A stretch of 64,000 bases of DNA from Nostoc sp. JL33 (GCF_017114985.1 NZ_JABXKP010000054.1:1-64000); one strand, 5' to 3'; counted from the first letter of the stretch, positions 49,031-58,325 are shown. Program-made: numbers and translations. Notes: generated by a model not told the origin, from the sequence alone.

Positions 49031-49483
49031 ATGCTGACAATAACCGTAAGCTCCTTGAGTGGCGGTCAGGGCAAGACTACAACATCCCTGTTCCTGGGGC
49101 GGTTGCTATCGCGCCAGGGTTTACCTACCTTGATGCTAGACTCCGACCCCCAACACAATCTCACCACCTATCTAGGTTTCGAGTTGGAACCCAACCAACC
49201 AACCCTATTGGAATTTCTCAAAAAAACAGTCGCACCAGAAGACTGTATTTACCCGACTCAAGACAACGATAATTTATTTTTAATCCCCGCCGACGATCAA
49301 CTCGATACCGTACAGGATTATTTATCTAACAGTGGAGTTGGTGCAACCTTACTCAAGCGGCGATTGGAAGCCATCAGCAAAATATTCAAAGTGTGCATAA
49401 TTGATGCCCCACTTCAGCGATCGCAAATTTGTTTGACAGTGATCGGCGCAGCAGATTTTTTGATTATCCCCGCAGAGGCATGA
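49031..49483 (+). CDS. parA: ParA-family ATPase (locus 2), N-terminal part, ends at in-frame TGA
   Basis: 150 residues, ATG 49031. Walker A SGGQGKTTTSLFLGRLL, then LMLDSDPQHNLTTYLGF (Walker A' Asp) and VCIIDAPLQRSQI (Walker B) are all present. The frame ends at TGA 49481-49483 in IIPAEA-stop-VKGYGSLVRTLDLL, a place where ParA proteins have an AEAS-x-KG-like run. The same frame continues open to 49810. A single Ser-to-stop change would explain it. Locus order (iterons, parA, small partner) matches locus 1, so this is a second partition system, apparently broken. Confidence 0.8.
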   Translation: MLTITVSSLSGGQGKTTTSLFLGRLLSRQGLPTLMLDSDPQHNLTTYLGFELEPNQPTLLEFLKKTVAPEDCIYPTQDNDNLFLIPADDQLDTVQDYLSNSGVGATLLKRRLEAISKIFKVCIIDAPLQRSQICLTVIGAADFLIIPAEA

Positions 49484-49504
49484 GTTAAAGGGTACGGTTC
49501 ACTT

Positions 49505-49810
49505 GTGCGGACACTCGATTTATTGAACGGCTTGCAAGATGTCGGTGCAACAGATGCCCAAGTATTAGGTGTTTTACCATTCCGCGATCGCTGGTTTGGT
49601 AAAACGCAAGCACAAGAAAGTCGGGCGGCTGTAGATGGTATGCGTGACGAAGTGGGCGTTGGGTTGGTTTTACCCTCAATCCGCGAATCAGAACGCTATA
49701 AGCAAGCTATCAACAAACGTACAACCCTCTCGCAGTTGGGATATAACGACTTGGAGTATCCATTTGAAATTTTAGTTGAGAAAATTCGTACTTCACTTGG
49801 GGGTAAATAA
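49505..49810 (+). CDS. parA: ParA locus 2, C-terminal part after the in-frame TGA
   Basis: In the same frame as 49031-49483; coding resumes immediately at 49484 (VKGYGSLVRTLDLLNGLQDV), with a GTG at 49505 as the first possible start. The segment contains QVLGVLPFRDRWFGKTQAQE, GLVLPSIRESERYKQAINKR and EYPFEILVEKIRTSLG, the normal C-terminal third of a ParA ATPase. By itself it has no P-loop and could not act. Good preservation suggests that the nonsense mutation is recent, suppressed, or a sequencing error. Confidence 0.7.
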   Translation: MRTLDLLNGLQDVGATDAQVLGVLPFRDRWFGKTQAQESRAAVDGMRDEVGVGLVLPSIRESERYKQAINKRTTLSQLGYNDLEYPFEILVEKIRTSLGGK

Positions 49811-49812
49811 AA

Positions 49813-50283
49813 ATGTCAGATAACGTACTCAATCAACTACGCAATCAGCGCAATCGCCCGACAGTTACACCACGCCAGGATGCACTCGTCAAGAAAGTAC
49901 AACCCCAAGCGGAGAAACAAAAGTCATCACAAGAACCCAGCACAGTTACCGAACCAGCCAACCCAACTGCTGCACCAGCAGACACAATCGCCGAACTCCA
50001 AGCCGAACTTGAAAAATATCCCGAAACTCGACGGCATTCGGCGATCGTTTTAGAAAAAGACCTCGACCAAGAATTAACACGATTTTGTAAAGACAGGGGA
50101 ATTACAGTTGAGGTATTTCTAGAAGCAGCCTGGACTATTGCAAGTGCCGATAATGCGCTCGTAGAAAAAATCACTACAGAAGCCAAGCACCGTTACAACC
50201 AACGTAAACGAGTTGGGCAAATTAAACGGTTAATTACAATGTTGAGCAACTCGTCCAAAAAAGATAACGTATCGTCCCAGTAA
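49813..50283 (+). CDS. parB: ParB-like partner of partition locus 2
   Basis: 156 residues, ATG 49813, 2 bp after the parA frame ends. The N-terminal half is a Pro/Ala/Gln-rich disordered arm (QKSSQEPSTVTEPANPTAAP). The C-terminal half (RRHSAIVLEKDLDQELTRFC, GITVEVFLEAAWTIASADNA) resembles an RHH-like DNA-binding domain, followed by a basic tail (HRYNQRKRVGQIKRLITML). Gene order and size fit a type Ib partition adaptor. It is intact although its ATPase is split. Confidence 0.65.
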   Translation: MSDNVLNQLRNQRNRPTVTPRQDALVKKVQPQAEKQKSSQEPSTVTEPANPTAAPADTIAELQAELEKYPETRRHSAIVLEKDLDQELTRFCKDRGITVEVFLEAAWTIASADNALVEKITTEAKHRYNQRKRVGQIKRLITMLSNSSKKDNVSSQ

Positions 50284-50382
50284 AAAAGAGGAATAAAATC
50301 AGCGATCGCTAATTGGGTGCTGGTTCAGGTTAAAGAGTAGATTAATTTTATCGGTTTAATTGGGTATTTTAACTATAGGGAT

Positions 50383-50406
50383 TATCCGTAACTCCTATCA
50401 CGGATA
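50383..50406. promoter_or_regulatory. Inverted repeat before the Z1 operon
   Basis: TATCCGT at 50383-50389 and ACGGATA at 50400-50406, 10-nt loop, ending 9 bp before the ATG at 50416. Could be an operator or a leader hairpin. Confidence 0.4.
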
Positions 50407-50415
50407 GATTTGACC

Positions 50416-50877
50416 ATGATCAATGATCGGGAATTTCTTTACGGCGCTGCATTTTTGCGACTAATTGATCATGGAGAGCGCCTCACTATAACTCACGCAT
50501 CTTGGATACATTCCTCGATCTACCTAATTGAAACTGATAGCAGTAAATTGGCTATTCTCTTTAAAGTTTCCAAGAAACCCAAATCTGCATGGCAATTTAC
50601 CTTAAGTAGTCAAGAAGAATTAGCCTTGGATACTCTGCATAATAAGTATCACGATATTTCAGTATTTTTGGCATTTATCTGTTATAAAGACGGTATCTGT
50701 TGCATATCTCAGCAAAGGCTTTGGAGTATATTGGACAAAAATGCTGGTATTGCTGGTCAGCATATATCCATGTCTCGCAAGGCACATGGTAGTTATCATA
50801 TAAGTGGCCCAGGTAGACAACAGATGGATCAGACAGTGCCTCAAAATGACTGGCCTCGTGTACTTTTTTCCAACTAA
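50416..50877 (+). CDS. Z1-associated hypothetical protein
   Basis: 153 residues from ATG 50416. Beta-rich start (REFLYGAAFLRLIDHGERLT, SIYLIETDSSKLAILFKVSK), WQFTLSSQEELAL and an ICYKDGICCISQQRLWSIL strand pair lead to a distinctive end, AHGSYHISGPGRQQMDQTVP then QNDWPRVLF. I recognise this kind of ending from genes in mobile defence-type loci but know no function. It ends 10 bp before the Z1 gene and is certainly in its operon. May be a specificity or nuclease-like subunit; no catalytic motif is obvious. Confidence 0.65.
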   Translation: MINDREFLYGAAFLRLIDHGERLTITHASWIHSSIYLIETDSSKLAILFKVSKKPKSAWQFTLSSQEELALDTLHNKYHDISVFLAFICYKDGICCISQQRLWSILDKNAGIAGQHISMSRKAHGSYHISGPGRQQMDQTVPQNDWPRVLFSN

Positions 50878-50887
50878 GACAACACCG

Positions 50888-53089
50888 ATGAGTAAGATAG
50901 ATATTGCAACGGATGGATATTGTATTAATAAGGTTATTGACAGACTTAAAAGCAAAATTGGGGATACAGCAGCAGAGCAATTAAAACAAACTGCTGTTGA
51001 AGTAGTCCAGAATTGCGTTGATGTCTACTCGGCAACTTTTGGTTATGGTGATGTTGGTGCTACAGGTACAGGTATTGTTAGTCAACCTTACAAGGGAAAA
51101 ATAGCTGATGGTACTACCGGACTAATCTATGGCAAAGTCCAAAGTGGTAAAACTAATACTACTATTGCTACACTGGCACTTGCTCAGGCTAACCATTTCC
51201 GTTGTTTCATTGTTTTGACTTCTAACAATACATGGCTCGGTAAACAAACTGCGGCTCGGTTTAATAATCAGCTTAAAGGTGGCCCTGTTGTCTTTGATTG
51301 GGAACAATGGAAAAAAGATCCAAACGTTTTTGCTAAAACTAAATTCCTTCCCTATGTCAAAGATACAGGAGTTGTTTTAGTATCTACAAAGAATCCTCAT
51401 CACTTAGATAATCTGCTTCAGGTTCTCAAGTTTGCTAAAGCTAGTAGTGTACCCACTCTCATATTTGACGATGAAGCCGATAATGCGAGTCTGAACACCA
51501 ACGAAGCAAGGCAATCAAAAAAAGGTAAAGATACAATTCAAGATAGCTCAACGTTTGAAAAAATAGGCAATATTCGCAAAGAAGTAGCTAATCATATATA
51601 TTTACAGATTACTGCAACTCCTCAAAGCCTTCTACTGCAAAGTCTTGAACATCCCTGCAAACCAGTTTTCTGTGCTGCTCTTCCTCAGCCAGGTAATAGT
51701 TATATGGGAGGTGACTTATTTTTTGAAGAAAATAGCTTATATTCCTACACAGTTAAAGCTGAAGAATTAGATCGCTTAAAAAAACAGGAAGGAGAAAATC
51801 CCAGTAATAACTGGGATATTCCTAGTGGTCTTAAATTAGCTCTATGCTGCTTCTTCCTGGGATCAATTTACAATATGCAATCAGGAAAGGAAGATGCTAG
51901 TTATTCTTTCCTAGCTCATATATGTTACAAGAAAGATAATCACAAAAATTTAGAAGAAATTATTAGTTCTTTTATTTTACATATTGATAAATCGATTCGT
52001 GAAGAAGCATCAATTACAAAGCAAGCTGATGCTTATAAATGTTTAAACGAAGCTTATAACGAATTAAATAAAACAGCGCCAGATTTACCGCCACTAAATA
52101 ACCTTATTGAAGATTTAAAATATGAATTGCGGAGTGCTATCCCAAAAGTTATCAATGCTAATAATCCGGATAAAGAGCCAAACTATAACCCAGGAATGAA
52201 CATTCTTATAGGCGGTAATAGACTTGGACGTGGAGTTACTATTGAGGGTTTGATGGTAACTTACTATCTTCGTGATGCCAAGCAAAGAACGATGGATACA
52301 GTTCATCAGCACGCACGAATGTTTGGTTACCGCCAAGAATTACTAGATGTTACCCGCCTTTTTTTACCTCAGCATATTTTAGAAGATTTTCGGGCAATTC
52401 ATGAAGCTGATGAGGGAATGCGTCAGGCGATTGGAGACGATCCAAATAACATTCAGATTACGCCAGTTTGGGTAGGGCCTCAACTCAAAGCAACCCGTTC
52501 TAATGTTTTGAACCTAGCAGAAATTAATGCTTTCATTCCAGGTTCACATATTTTTCCTCGCGCTCCTTTGTGGAAAGCCTCAGAAGTTAGAAAAGATGTA
52601 GAAGAGTTAGATAGGCTATTGTCCGGTTACGAGAGTATAGGTGAGAAAGGCGAGTATCACGAAGTAGAAGTTGATTTTCTCATCAAAATTCTTTCTTATA
52701 TGAAAACTCGCTATTACCCAGGATATCCCTGGCAAGATGACAGAGTTAAAAACTTGCTTGTTCAAATGAAGACAAAAGATATTTTAAAAGGACGGCTCAA
52801 TGTTGTTCGAGGAAAAACGAGTAAGGGGCTAGAATTGTCACGACAAGAACCGTCAGGATGGGGAGGTTTTGGTTTTATCAATGCTAGGGTACTGAATAAA
52901 CCTAAAACTGAGTACCCAAATGTGCCTACCCTTTTGATCATGTATGAAAAAGGTGAAAGCATAAAAGGTTGGGATAATCAACCGCTTTATCTTCCAACCC
53001 TGATTCTACCTAAAAACAAATTTATCTTCATGTTCAATTACTCGGACGCTGCTGAAGAATTAGAAGATGATATAAACTTGCAGGATTAA
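50888..53089 (+). CDS. Z1-domain ATPase/helicase
   Basis: 733 residues from ATG 50888; the frame upstream overlaps the preceding gene. P-loop GLIYGKVQSGKTNTTIATLA near residue 80, TLIFDDEADNASLN Walker B near 193, ITATPQSLLLQS near 240. The Z1 signature GMNILIGGNRLGRGVTIEGL, MVTYYLRDAKQRTMDTVHQH and ARMFGYR lies near 435-480. Z1 proteins are superfamily 2-type ATPases known from mobile restriction-like operons with MORC/GHKL ATPases, nucleases and methylases. None of those classic partners is adjacent here; only a small conserved gene precedes it, and a PLD-helicase lies 1.4 kb downstream on the other strand. Confidence 0.85.
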   Translation: MSKIDIATDGYCINKVIDRLKSKIGDTAAEQLKQTAVEVVQNCVDVYSATFGYGDVGATGTGIVSQPYKGKIADGTTGLIYGKVQSGKTNTTIATLALAQANHFRCFIVLTSNNTWLGKQTAARFNNQLKGGPVVFDWEQWKKDPNVFAKTKFLPYVKDTGVVLVSTKNPHHLDNLLQVLKFAKASSVPTLIFDDEADNASLNTNEARQSKKGKDTIQDSSTFEKIGNIRKEVANHIYLQITATPQSLLLQSLEHPCKPVFCAALPQPGNSYMGGDLFFEENSLYSYTVKAEELDRLKKQEGENPSNNWDIPSGLKLALCCFFLGSIYNMQSGKEDASYSFLAHICYKKDNHKNLEEIISSFILHIDKSIREEASITKQADAYKCLNEAYNELNKTAPDLPPLNNLIEDLKYELRSAIPKVINANNPDKEPNYNPGMNILIGGNRLGRGVTIEGLMVTYYLRDAKQRTMDTVHQHARMFGYRQELLDVTRLFLPQHILEDFRAIHEADEGMRQAIGDDPNNIQITPVWVGPQLKATRSNVLNLAEINAFIPGSHIFPRAPLWKASEVRKDVEELDRLLSGYESIGEKGEYHEVEVDFLIKILSYMKTRYYPGYPWQDDRVKNLLVQMKTKDILKGRLNVVRGKTSKGLELSRQEPSGWGGFGFINARVLNKPKTEYPNVPTLLIMYEKGESIKGWDNQPLYLPTLILPKNKFIFMFNYSDAAEELEDDINLQD

Positions 53090-53274
53090 AAAACAAGTAC
53101 GTGATGTAGCGATCGCTAATTTGACGCTGGTTGCTCCTTGCCGGATAGCCTCAATTACGGAGTCTTTCAATGCAAGTAAACCCACACTTTTTTCCCGTCT
53201 GCGGGAATCGGTAATCGCAGCAGGAATGCGTTTATCCACCGAAAAAGCAAGAGAAGGCTAGGGTGATGTACTGC

Positions 53275-53568
53275 CTACCTTCTAAACTCCCGCACTAAAC
53301 CACTAATCGCGCACAGTATTAAAAAAATACTGACAGAGATCGCCAGTATTAGAGTAACTGGAGTATTACCCGCCGTTAACAGTGGCGCTACAACAAACCG
53401 AAATGCAAGCAATACAGCAACCGTCCAGCCTCCAGTTTTTAGTAGTAGAGAAAGAAACTGCTGCCACGATAGCAACTGATTAAATGGAGTATTGTCTGGC
53501 AACATTTCAGGTGTGTCAGTCTGTTGTCTGGGTTCTATTGCTCCAGCTTCACTCTCGTTGATGAACAA
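53275..53568 (-). CDS. Small membrane protein
   Basis: Up to 97 residues; the outer start is TTG 53568 and an ATG exists at 53505. A polar N-terminus is followed by LLLKTGGWTVAVLLAFRFVVAPLL and TPVTLILAISVSIFLILCAI, two TM helices, then VREFRR. No family recognised. Minus strand, between the Z1 operon and the ankyrin gene. The 53100-53260 gap carries a short coding-like remnant (ESVIAAGMRLSTEKAREG) and a HIP1 site. Confidence 0.4.
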   Translation of the reverse strand: MFINESEAGAIEPRQQTDTPEMLPDNTPFNQLLSWQQFLSLLLKTGGWTVAVLLAFRFVVAPLLTAGNTPVTLILAISVSIFLILCAISGLVREFRR

Positions 53569-53655
53569 GAAGTGCTAGAACCTTTAATATCAAATGGTGG
53601 CTGGGAAGCTTTGAAACTTCAGCGTAATAAAGAGGTCTGTTTACTCTGCTGCGGA

Positions 53656-54315
53656 TTAAACAAAGCCTTCATCAACTAATTTACCCTCCTTGCTGGTAAT
53701 CTCATGACGTTCACCTGACCCACCAACAACACGACACCAACTCTCAGAAATCAACTTTAGATTTTCTCCCTTACCATTAAACCAATAACTAAATCCACCA
53801 TACATCCCAGGAACCGGAAACCACATTCGCGGTTGCTCTATCTCTAGCAACGGTTCCAACTCTGGCAACCTCAAACCAGATTTTTCAACTAAATCATTTA
53901 CTCGACCACGAATAATTGCATGGAAATGCTTTTGAATTGAGGCAAGCGTTTCGTAAGGAACATATATTTTGTAAACTGGCTCCAGTAACTCAATTAACTG
54001 TTGATGTGCTTTTATCCTGGCGATATCAACTGGTCTTTGACAAGAAGCATTCTTTAGCGTCCGCCATCCTCCCATTGCTACCATTTGCTGAACTACTTGT
54101 ATTGGTGCGTTCCCATGTGCAGCTTGATGGAAAGGGGTGTATAGTGAGCGCCCATTAGGACGAGTCACATTAATTAAGTCTGGACGCTTATTCAAAATTT
54201 CAAGAGTTTTGTTCCAGTTGTAAGCTTTTGCAGCATCTGCAAGGTTATGGCGAATCGCAGTTTCATTATCCCCAAGTACTTCTGATTTTGTAATCCCGTT
54301 CCATGTAGCAGTCAT
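53656..54315 (-). CDS. Ankyrin-repeat protein
   Basis: 219 residues from ATG 54315; an in-frame TTG at 54342 is less likely. Ankyrin-like repeats: LADAAKAYNWNKTLEILNKR, TPFHQAAHGNAPIQVVQQMV, then RPVDIARIKAHQQLIELLEP. After them a unique C-terminal domain (QKHFHAIIRGRVNDLVEKSG, MWFPVPGMYGGFSYWFNGKG, RHEITSKEGKLVDEGF) of unknown fold. The gene is downstream of the PLD-helicase on the same strand. Ankyrin proteins in such settings may mediate protein contacts. Confidence 0.7.
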   Translation of the reverse strand: MTATWNGITKSEVLGDNETAIRHNLADAAKAYNWNKTLEILNKRPDLINVTRPNGRSLYTPFHQAAHGNAPIQVVQQMVAMGGWRTLKNASCQRPVDIARIKAHQQLIELLEPVYKIYVPYETLASIQKHFHAIIRGRVNDLVEKSGLRLPELEPLLEIEQPRMWFPVPGMYGGFSYWFNGKGENLKLISESWCRVVGGSGERHEITSKEGKLVDEGFV

Positions 54316-54427
54316 CGCTTTCAATCCTTGAGACAACTTCACTCAAAACAAAACCTATAATTCCCACAGACAGGGTAACGCCAAACAGATGCAACTGAAT
54401 TGACCAATAATAAATGAGTATAGCCAT
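54266..54427 (-). CDS. Possible small membrane protein
   Basis: 53 residues from ATG 54427 (MAILIYYWSIQLHLFGVTLS then VGIIGFVLSEVVSR), one TM helix and a polar tail. It starts 40 bp after the PLD-helicase stop and overlaps the start of the ankyrin gene in another frame. A TTG start overlapping the helicase stop is also possible. Weak call. Confidence 0.3.
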   Translation of the reverse strand: MAILIYYWSIQLHLFGVTLSVGIIGFVLSEVVSRIESDDCYMERDYKIRSTWG

Positions 54428-54468
54428 CGATGCTCCACCCCAGCGATCGCTTTCTTTGTTTGACGACT

Positions 54469-57267
54469 TCAAGGAATATTCAGCAAAGATGAAGCAGTAT
54501 CTTCTTCACTCTCTGGCTTCAAGTACAGAGCGCACTCTCTGATTACCTCTTGCTCAGAAACGCAATGTGTTTCGCACCAGGCGCGTATGCAAATATCACT
54601 TAACGCCTCTACTTCGTCAGGGTCAACCAAAGCCGGCTCAGTATTCTCACAGCAAGCAATCAAATCAAGAAGCTGGACATCAGTCAGCGATACTAATTGT
54701 TTCAATTTTGGATTATATACAGACCAGTTATATTTGTCGTTGTACTTTAGCAGAACATAAATTAGTGGGTTCTGACCAGGGTATGTCTTGGCGCTGATAA
54801 TATCGCTATTGATATTTTCGGCATAGTCACGGTTTAGTTGGAGTTGGGCTGTGTGTTTGTAAAAGGGTGAAACATCTTGGTCATCGGCTCTATCCAGTTT
54901 CAAGCTGCCTGATTCCATCATTACCTTTTGGGGGGCTACGTCAGGCATATAAATTTCTTGCATTGTGCTGGCGGTTAATACAGGTAAATCAATTAACTTT
55001 CGAGATTCACCATGACGCTCCATCAGATTTTCCCATCGTTGCCTAATATTTAATAGCTCATATCCAAGATTCGTATTTCCTGACAACGTGGGTATAAAAG
55101 TATATAACTGAACTGTTCTAGGAAGATGCCAAAAACGTAATATGCGCCCAGCGCGTTGAACTGGCTCAATCGGAGTCCAAGCAATATCATAATTAACGAC
55201 GACTGAAGCATCCTGCATACTAACACCGATGCCATAAGCATCTGTGGCAATGAAGACATCGTAAGTTTCCTTGTAGTTACCTACAGTATTGTTAGCATGG
55301 GGCGCAAATTTGGCTATGGCTTCTTCTATATCCTTTGTTTTCTTCGGCTCGTAGTTATCAATTTTTTGAGACTGACCACTGACTATAGTGCTGAATACTC
55401 GCAGTTCTGGCATCAATTTAGCTAAACCTTGTTCCAGGTAAACCGCAGTTGGTAGCCGCTCACAAAATACAATTACTTTTTCTTTTTCTTTTTTAGCATG
55501 AAGTTCTTCGAGAATACGAACGAGGGTTTGCAGTTTCAGATCGTGTTCAAAAGCCAGTTCTCTTAGTTTTTTGATAATGGGATTTAGAACTTGCTGACGC
55601 TCGGTTCTTGAAAATTTAAAGGTTGATGTTCCCTTCTTAGCAAAATCGAATTCCTTTAATCCTTCAGGTGTATCCACAACGCGCTCAAGTAGCGATAGAA
55701 GCGCTTCTGGGGAACTGCCCCAAGATATTTTGACCTGGGTTTCTATATTTTTTCTATATATAGGATGGGGTGTATTAAGGTCGAAATAACCATCAACAAT
55801 AATTGAAGTAAGTTCGCGCTCATTGGGTAAAGGAACATAAATACTATGTAGAATTACTTGGGGAATATATTTCTTTTGTCCACCAAAGTCGATGTAGATA
55901 CCTTGCGAGTCAGTTTGCCCATAATACTTAGCTACGTGAGGCGTGGTTAACTGAGAAGCTACACATAATTTTGTAAACTCTTCGGCTTGGGCAATACGCC
56001 ACGCCTGTGCATCGTAAGAAAACTCTACTAAAGGCAAATAATCATGACTTTCCGCAGTATGAGGCAATAACAATAACTGGGTGTTGATATTGTCGATCTC
56101 TGTGGCATAAGGAGAGCCACTTAGAAGTAAAACCTTCAAATTCCCAGCTTTGACTAAATTGCTAAGGCGTGTAAATGCCAGACGCTCTGTTCTGTCTTCT
56201 TTTCTATATCTTCTGTTGCTAAACTCATCTGAATAACGTTTTCTTAACTGATGACTTTCATCAAAAATGAGAAAATAGCGCCCATCACTACCAATGTTTT
56301 GGACAATTTCTTCAAAATCGTTAAGGGTACGATCGTGGGTGGAATTTTCCTTATCCAATGCAGAAAGAGTAAAGTAGTCTGAATGTAAACTGGCATCACG
56401 CATTTCGCGTTTCCAAATATTGCGGACAGCTACAGGGCAGACAACAATAACCTTATCAATCAAACCCTCCTCACGCAGATGTATTGCCACATGAACAGCC
56501 ACTACAGTTTTGCCTAGTCCAGTAGAGGCAACCAACATTGACCCACCATGATCACGAATTTTGTTCAAGGTTTGAGAGATCATGTCTACCTGATACGAAA
56601 CAGGTTGCTTTTTATAGTTAGCTTTAATAGGTTGTAGATTTTCTAGAGCCAGTATGGTCTTAAGATAAATATCCCACGGATCAGCTAATTCTAGCCATCT
56701 TTGGAAAGCTTCAAGGAGTTCCTGAGTTATGTCTTTAGCTTGAGCAAAATATTCATCGAACTTATCCACTAAAGCTACCACTTTATCGCGCTTAGTTTCC
56801 AAAGTTCCTGACTCAATTTGCTCAATAAAACCACGTCCCGTTGTGTTGGCTGAAGTAATAATGGCTACTTTGCGGTCAATGAGATAAAGCTTGGCATGAT
56901 GGTTCATGGCACGAGCGTCAAATATGTGGAACTCACCCGCAGCCATTTTTTGGACTAAATCAAACACAGCCTGTCGTCGTGAGTGATCCAAACCAGTACG
57001 CAGATCACGCATAATTTCATTAACTAAAGCTTTTCGCGCCCGATCCTCACCTGGGTCTTCAATTCCAACTAAGAGGTAAACTTGCTTCCTTGTTGTAGAC
57101 TTTCGGATCAATCCCCAACCTCTGATTGTGAAAAATCCAGATGCAATCCGAATTTCTTTTTTACCCTCCATGAAGCAACGACGTATTTGTTCAAAAGTAA
57201 TTCGGGATTCAAACCATGTTGAGGGCAAATTAATTGGTTGTGTGTCGAAGTCAACGTTGGCATCCAT
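54469..57267 (-). CDS. PLD-nuclease / SNF2-like helicase fusion (second type)
   Basis: 932 residues, start ATG 57267. An N-terminal PLD-type nuclease domain has the catalytic HAKLYLID with ITSANTTGRG near 121-142, i.e. a full H-x-K-x4-D. The helicase follows: MLVASTGLGKTVVAVHVAIH near 245, LIFDESHQLRKRYSDE near 335, LLLSGSPYATEIDN, then helicase C with FIATDAYGIGVSMQDASVVV and PVQRAGRILRFWHLP near 700. The architecture resembles the protein at 22861-27114, but the sequences are clearly different and this one has no methyltransferase beside it. It looks like a stand-alone antiviral or plasmid-restriction effector. Confidence 0.85.
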   Translation of the reverse strand: MDANVDFDTQPINLPSTWFESRITFEQIRRCFMEGKKEIRIASGFFTIRGWGLIRKSTTRKQVYLLVGIEDPGEDRARKALVNEIMRDLRTGLDHSRRQAVFDLVQKMAAGEFHIFDARAMNHHAKLYLIDRKVAIITSANTTGRGFIEQIESGTLETKRDKVVALVDKFDEYFAQAKDITQELLEAFQRWLELADPWDIYLKTILALENLQPIKANYKKQPVSYQVDMISQTLNKIRDHGGSMLVASTGLGKTVVAVHVAIHLREEGLIDKVIVVCPVAVRNIWKREMRDASLHSDYFTLSALDKENSTHDRTLNDFEEIVQNIGSDGRYFLIFDESHQLRKRYSDEFSNRRYRKEDRTERLAFTRLSNLVKAGNLKVLLLSGSPYATEIDNINTQLLLLPHTAESHDYLPLVEFSYDAQAWRIAQAEEFTKLCVASQLTTPHVAKYYGQTDSQGIYIDFGGQKKYIPQVILHSIYVPLPNERELTSIIVDGYFDLNTPHPIYRKNIETQVKISWGSSPEALLSLLERVVDTPEGLKEFDFAKKGTSTFKFSRTERQQVLNPIIKKLRELAFEHDLKLQTLVRILEELHAKKEKEKVIVFCERLPTAVYLEQGLAKLMPELRVFSTIVSGQSQKIDNYEPKKTKDIEEAIAKFAPHANNTVGNYKETYDVFIATDAYGIGVSMQDASVVVNYDIAWTPIEPVQRAGRILRFWHLPRTVQLYTFIPTLSGNTNLGYELLNIRQRWENLMERHGESRKLIDLPVLTASTMQEIYMPDVAPQKVMMESGSLKLDRADDQDVSPFYKHTAQLQLNRDYAENINSDIISAKTYPGQNPLIYVLLKYNDKYNWSVYNPKLKQLVSLTDVQLLDLIACCENTEPALVDPDEVEALSDICIRAWCETHCVSEQEVIRECALYLKPESEEDTASSLLNIP

Positions 57268-57491
57268 GCGGGTTTGTCAGCTTATGGTTATAGAAACGCT
57301 CACATATTATTCTTCCCTTATTAAAGGTGATGTAAGTGGCTCTGCCAAGAAAAAGTAACACAGAATAACCACAAAGAAACTAACAAGCGATCGCAGTAAA
57401 TGGACGAAGCCTGAAGCCTGTATTAATGGGTGACTTCCAGGCTTTGCTCATGCCTACCGTGACTGTTGGCCATCAATATCGGTGATTGGTT
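57268..57491. other. Intergenic
   Basis: Promoter side of the PLD-helicase, then a HIP1 site and sequence without coding features. Confidence 0.35.
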
Positions 57492-57749
57492 TCAGTTTCC
57501 CACATCAAGAGTATCGCCGTAAGCTTGCTTGATAGCCGACAACCACAATTCTTTAGGCACTAATTTGACTGCTTCAACCAACCCAAAGGACTGGAGCGAC
57601 ATGGCTAGTAGTTGCTTGGCATCTTGCTTAGACTGTCCCATGTATCCATCTCTGAGTTCTAATTTTTCAGGGCAACGGGCAACGAAATCATCAAACTTGA
57701 GTGGCTGTGGTTCCAAACCAATTTTTTCTAAATCTTTTTTCTTAACCAT
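57492..57749 (-). CDS. Small conserved cyanobacterial protein
   Basis: 85 residues. KKKDLEKIGLEPQPLKFDDF, CPEKLELRDGYMGQSKQDAK, then a helix LLAMSLQSFGLVEAVKLVPK and ELWLSAIKQAYGD. The ELRDGY..... string and general size are typical of a protein family seen many times in cyanobacterial genomes and plasmids, with no function I can name. It follows the next gene by 15 bp on the same strand, so the two form an operon. Confidence 0.55.
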   Translation of the reverse strand: MVKKKDLEKIGLEPQPLKFDDFVARCPEKLELRDGYMGQSKQDAKQLLAMSLQSFGLVEAVKLVPKELWLSAIKQAYGDTLDVGN

Positions 57750-57763
57750 AGTTTTGCACGGGT

Positions 57764-58087
57764 CTATGAACTTGCGCCAGCCTCAGATACAGCAGCACCT
57801 ACCTCTAGTTTCACTTCTTTCGGCTTCTTCTCAAAAATTTGAATCCCAGCGTCAATCACTTCAAAACCGTCTGCTCCCCGACCAAGCTTACCTGACACAG
57901 TACCAGCCCAGTCTGCAAACTCAGCCACGTTCGCTTCAGCCTTGCGCCAGCTTTTGGCGTTAATTTGAGCGCTGAAAACTATACCATTCTGGTCAGTTAG
58001 TGAGATTTCAACTTTTTTGTTTTCGGCTGGTGTGGCTGTTGGTAGTGAACCACTAAACTTAATTATGACCTCGCTTTTCGCTTCCAT
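57764..58087 (-). CDS. Conserved plasmid protein
   Basis: 107 residues, ATG 58087. VIIKFSGSLPTATPAENKKV is followed by strands (EISLTDQNGIVFSAQINAKS) and WRKAEANVAEFADWAGTVSG with KLGRGADGFEVIDAGIQIFE, ending in a KKPKE tail. I recall similar proteins from cyanobacterial plasmids; function unknown. First gene of the two-gene unit with 57492-57749. Confidence 0.55.
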   Translation of the reverse strand: MEAKSEVIIKFSGSLPTATPAENKKVEISLTDQNGIVFSAQINAKSWRKAEANVAEFADWAGTVSGKLGRGADGFEVIDAGIQIFEKKPKEVKLEVGAAVSEAGASS

Positions 58088-58215
58088 TGCTTACCCCAAA
58101 GAATCAGAAAATCAGATTTCCCATCCTGATTTTATCAAGCGATGGAAGCTAACGCACAAAGTATGCACCATATCTATCCATTGTAATCAGGGAAGTATTG
58201 GCAATATTAGAGTAA

Positions 58216-58243
58216 TTCCATAAGTGTATATTTTTGGAATTAG
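58216..58243 (+). other. dif-like 28-bp site C
   Basis: Left arm TTCCATAAGTG (identical to site B), centre TATATT, right arm TTTGGAATTAG. Confidence 0.5.
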
Positions 58244-58325
58244 GGAATTGCTCAACATACTTTTAGCAACTCTCAATATTTTGGGGGGCAATAATAAATC
58301 CCAGCCCAGATATCAACCATCTCTT

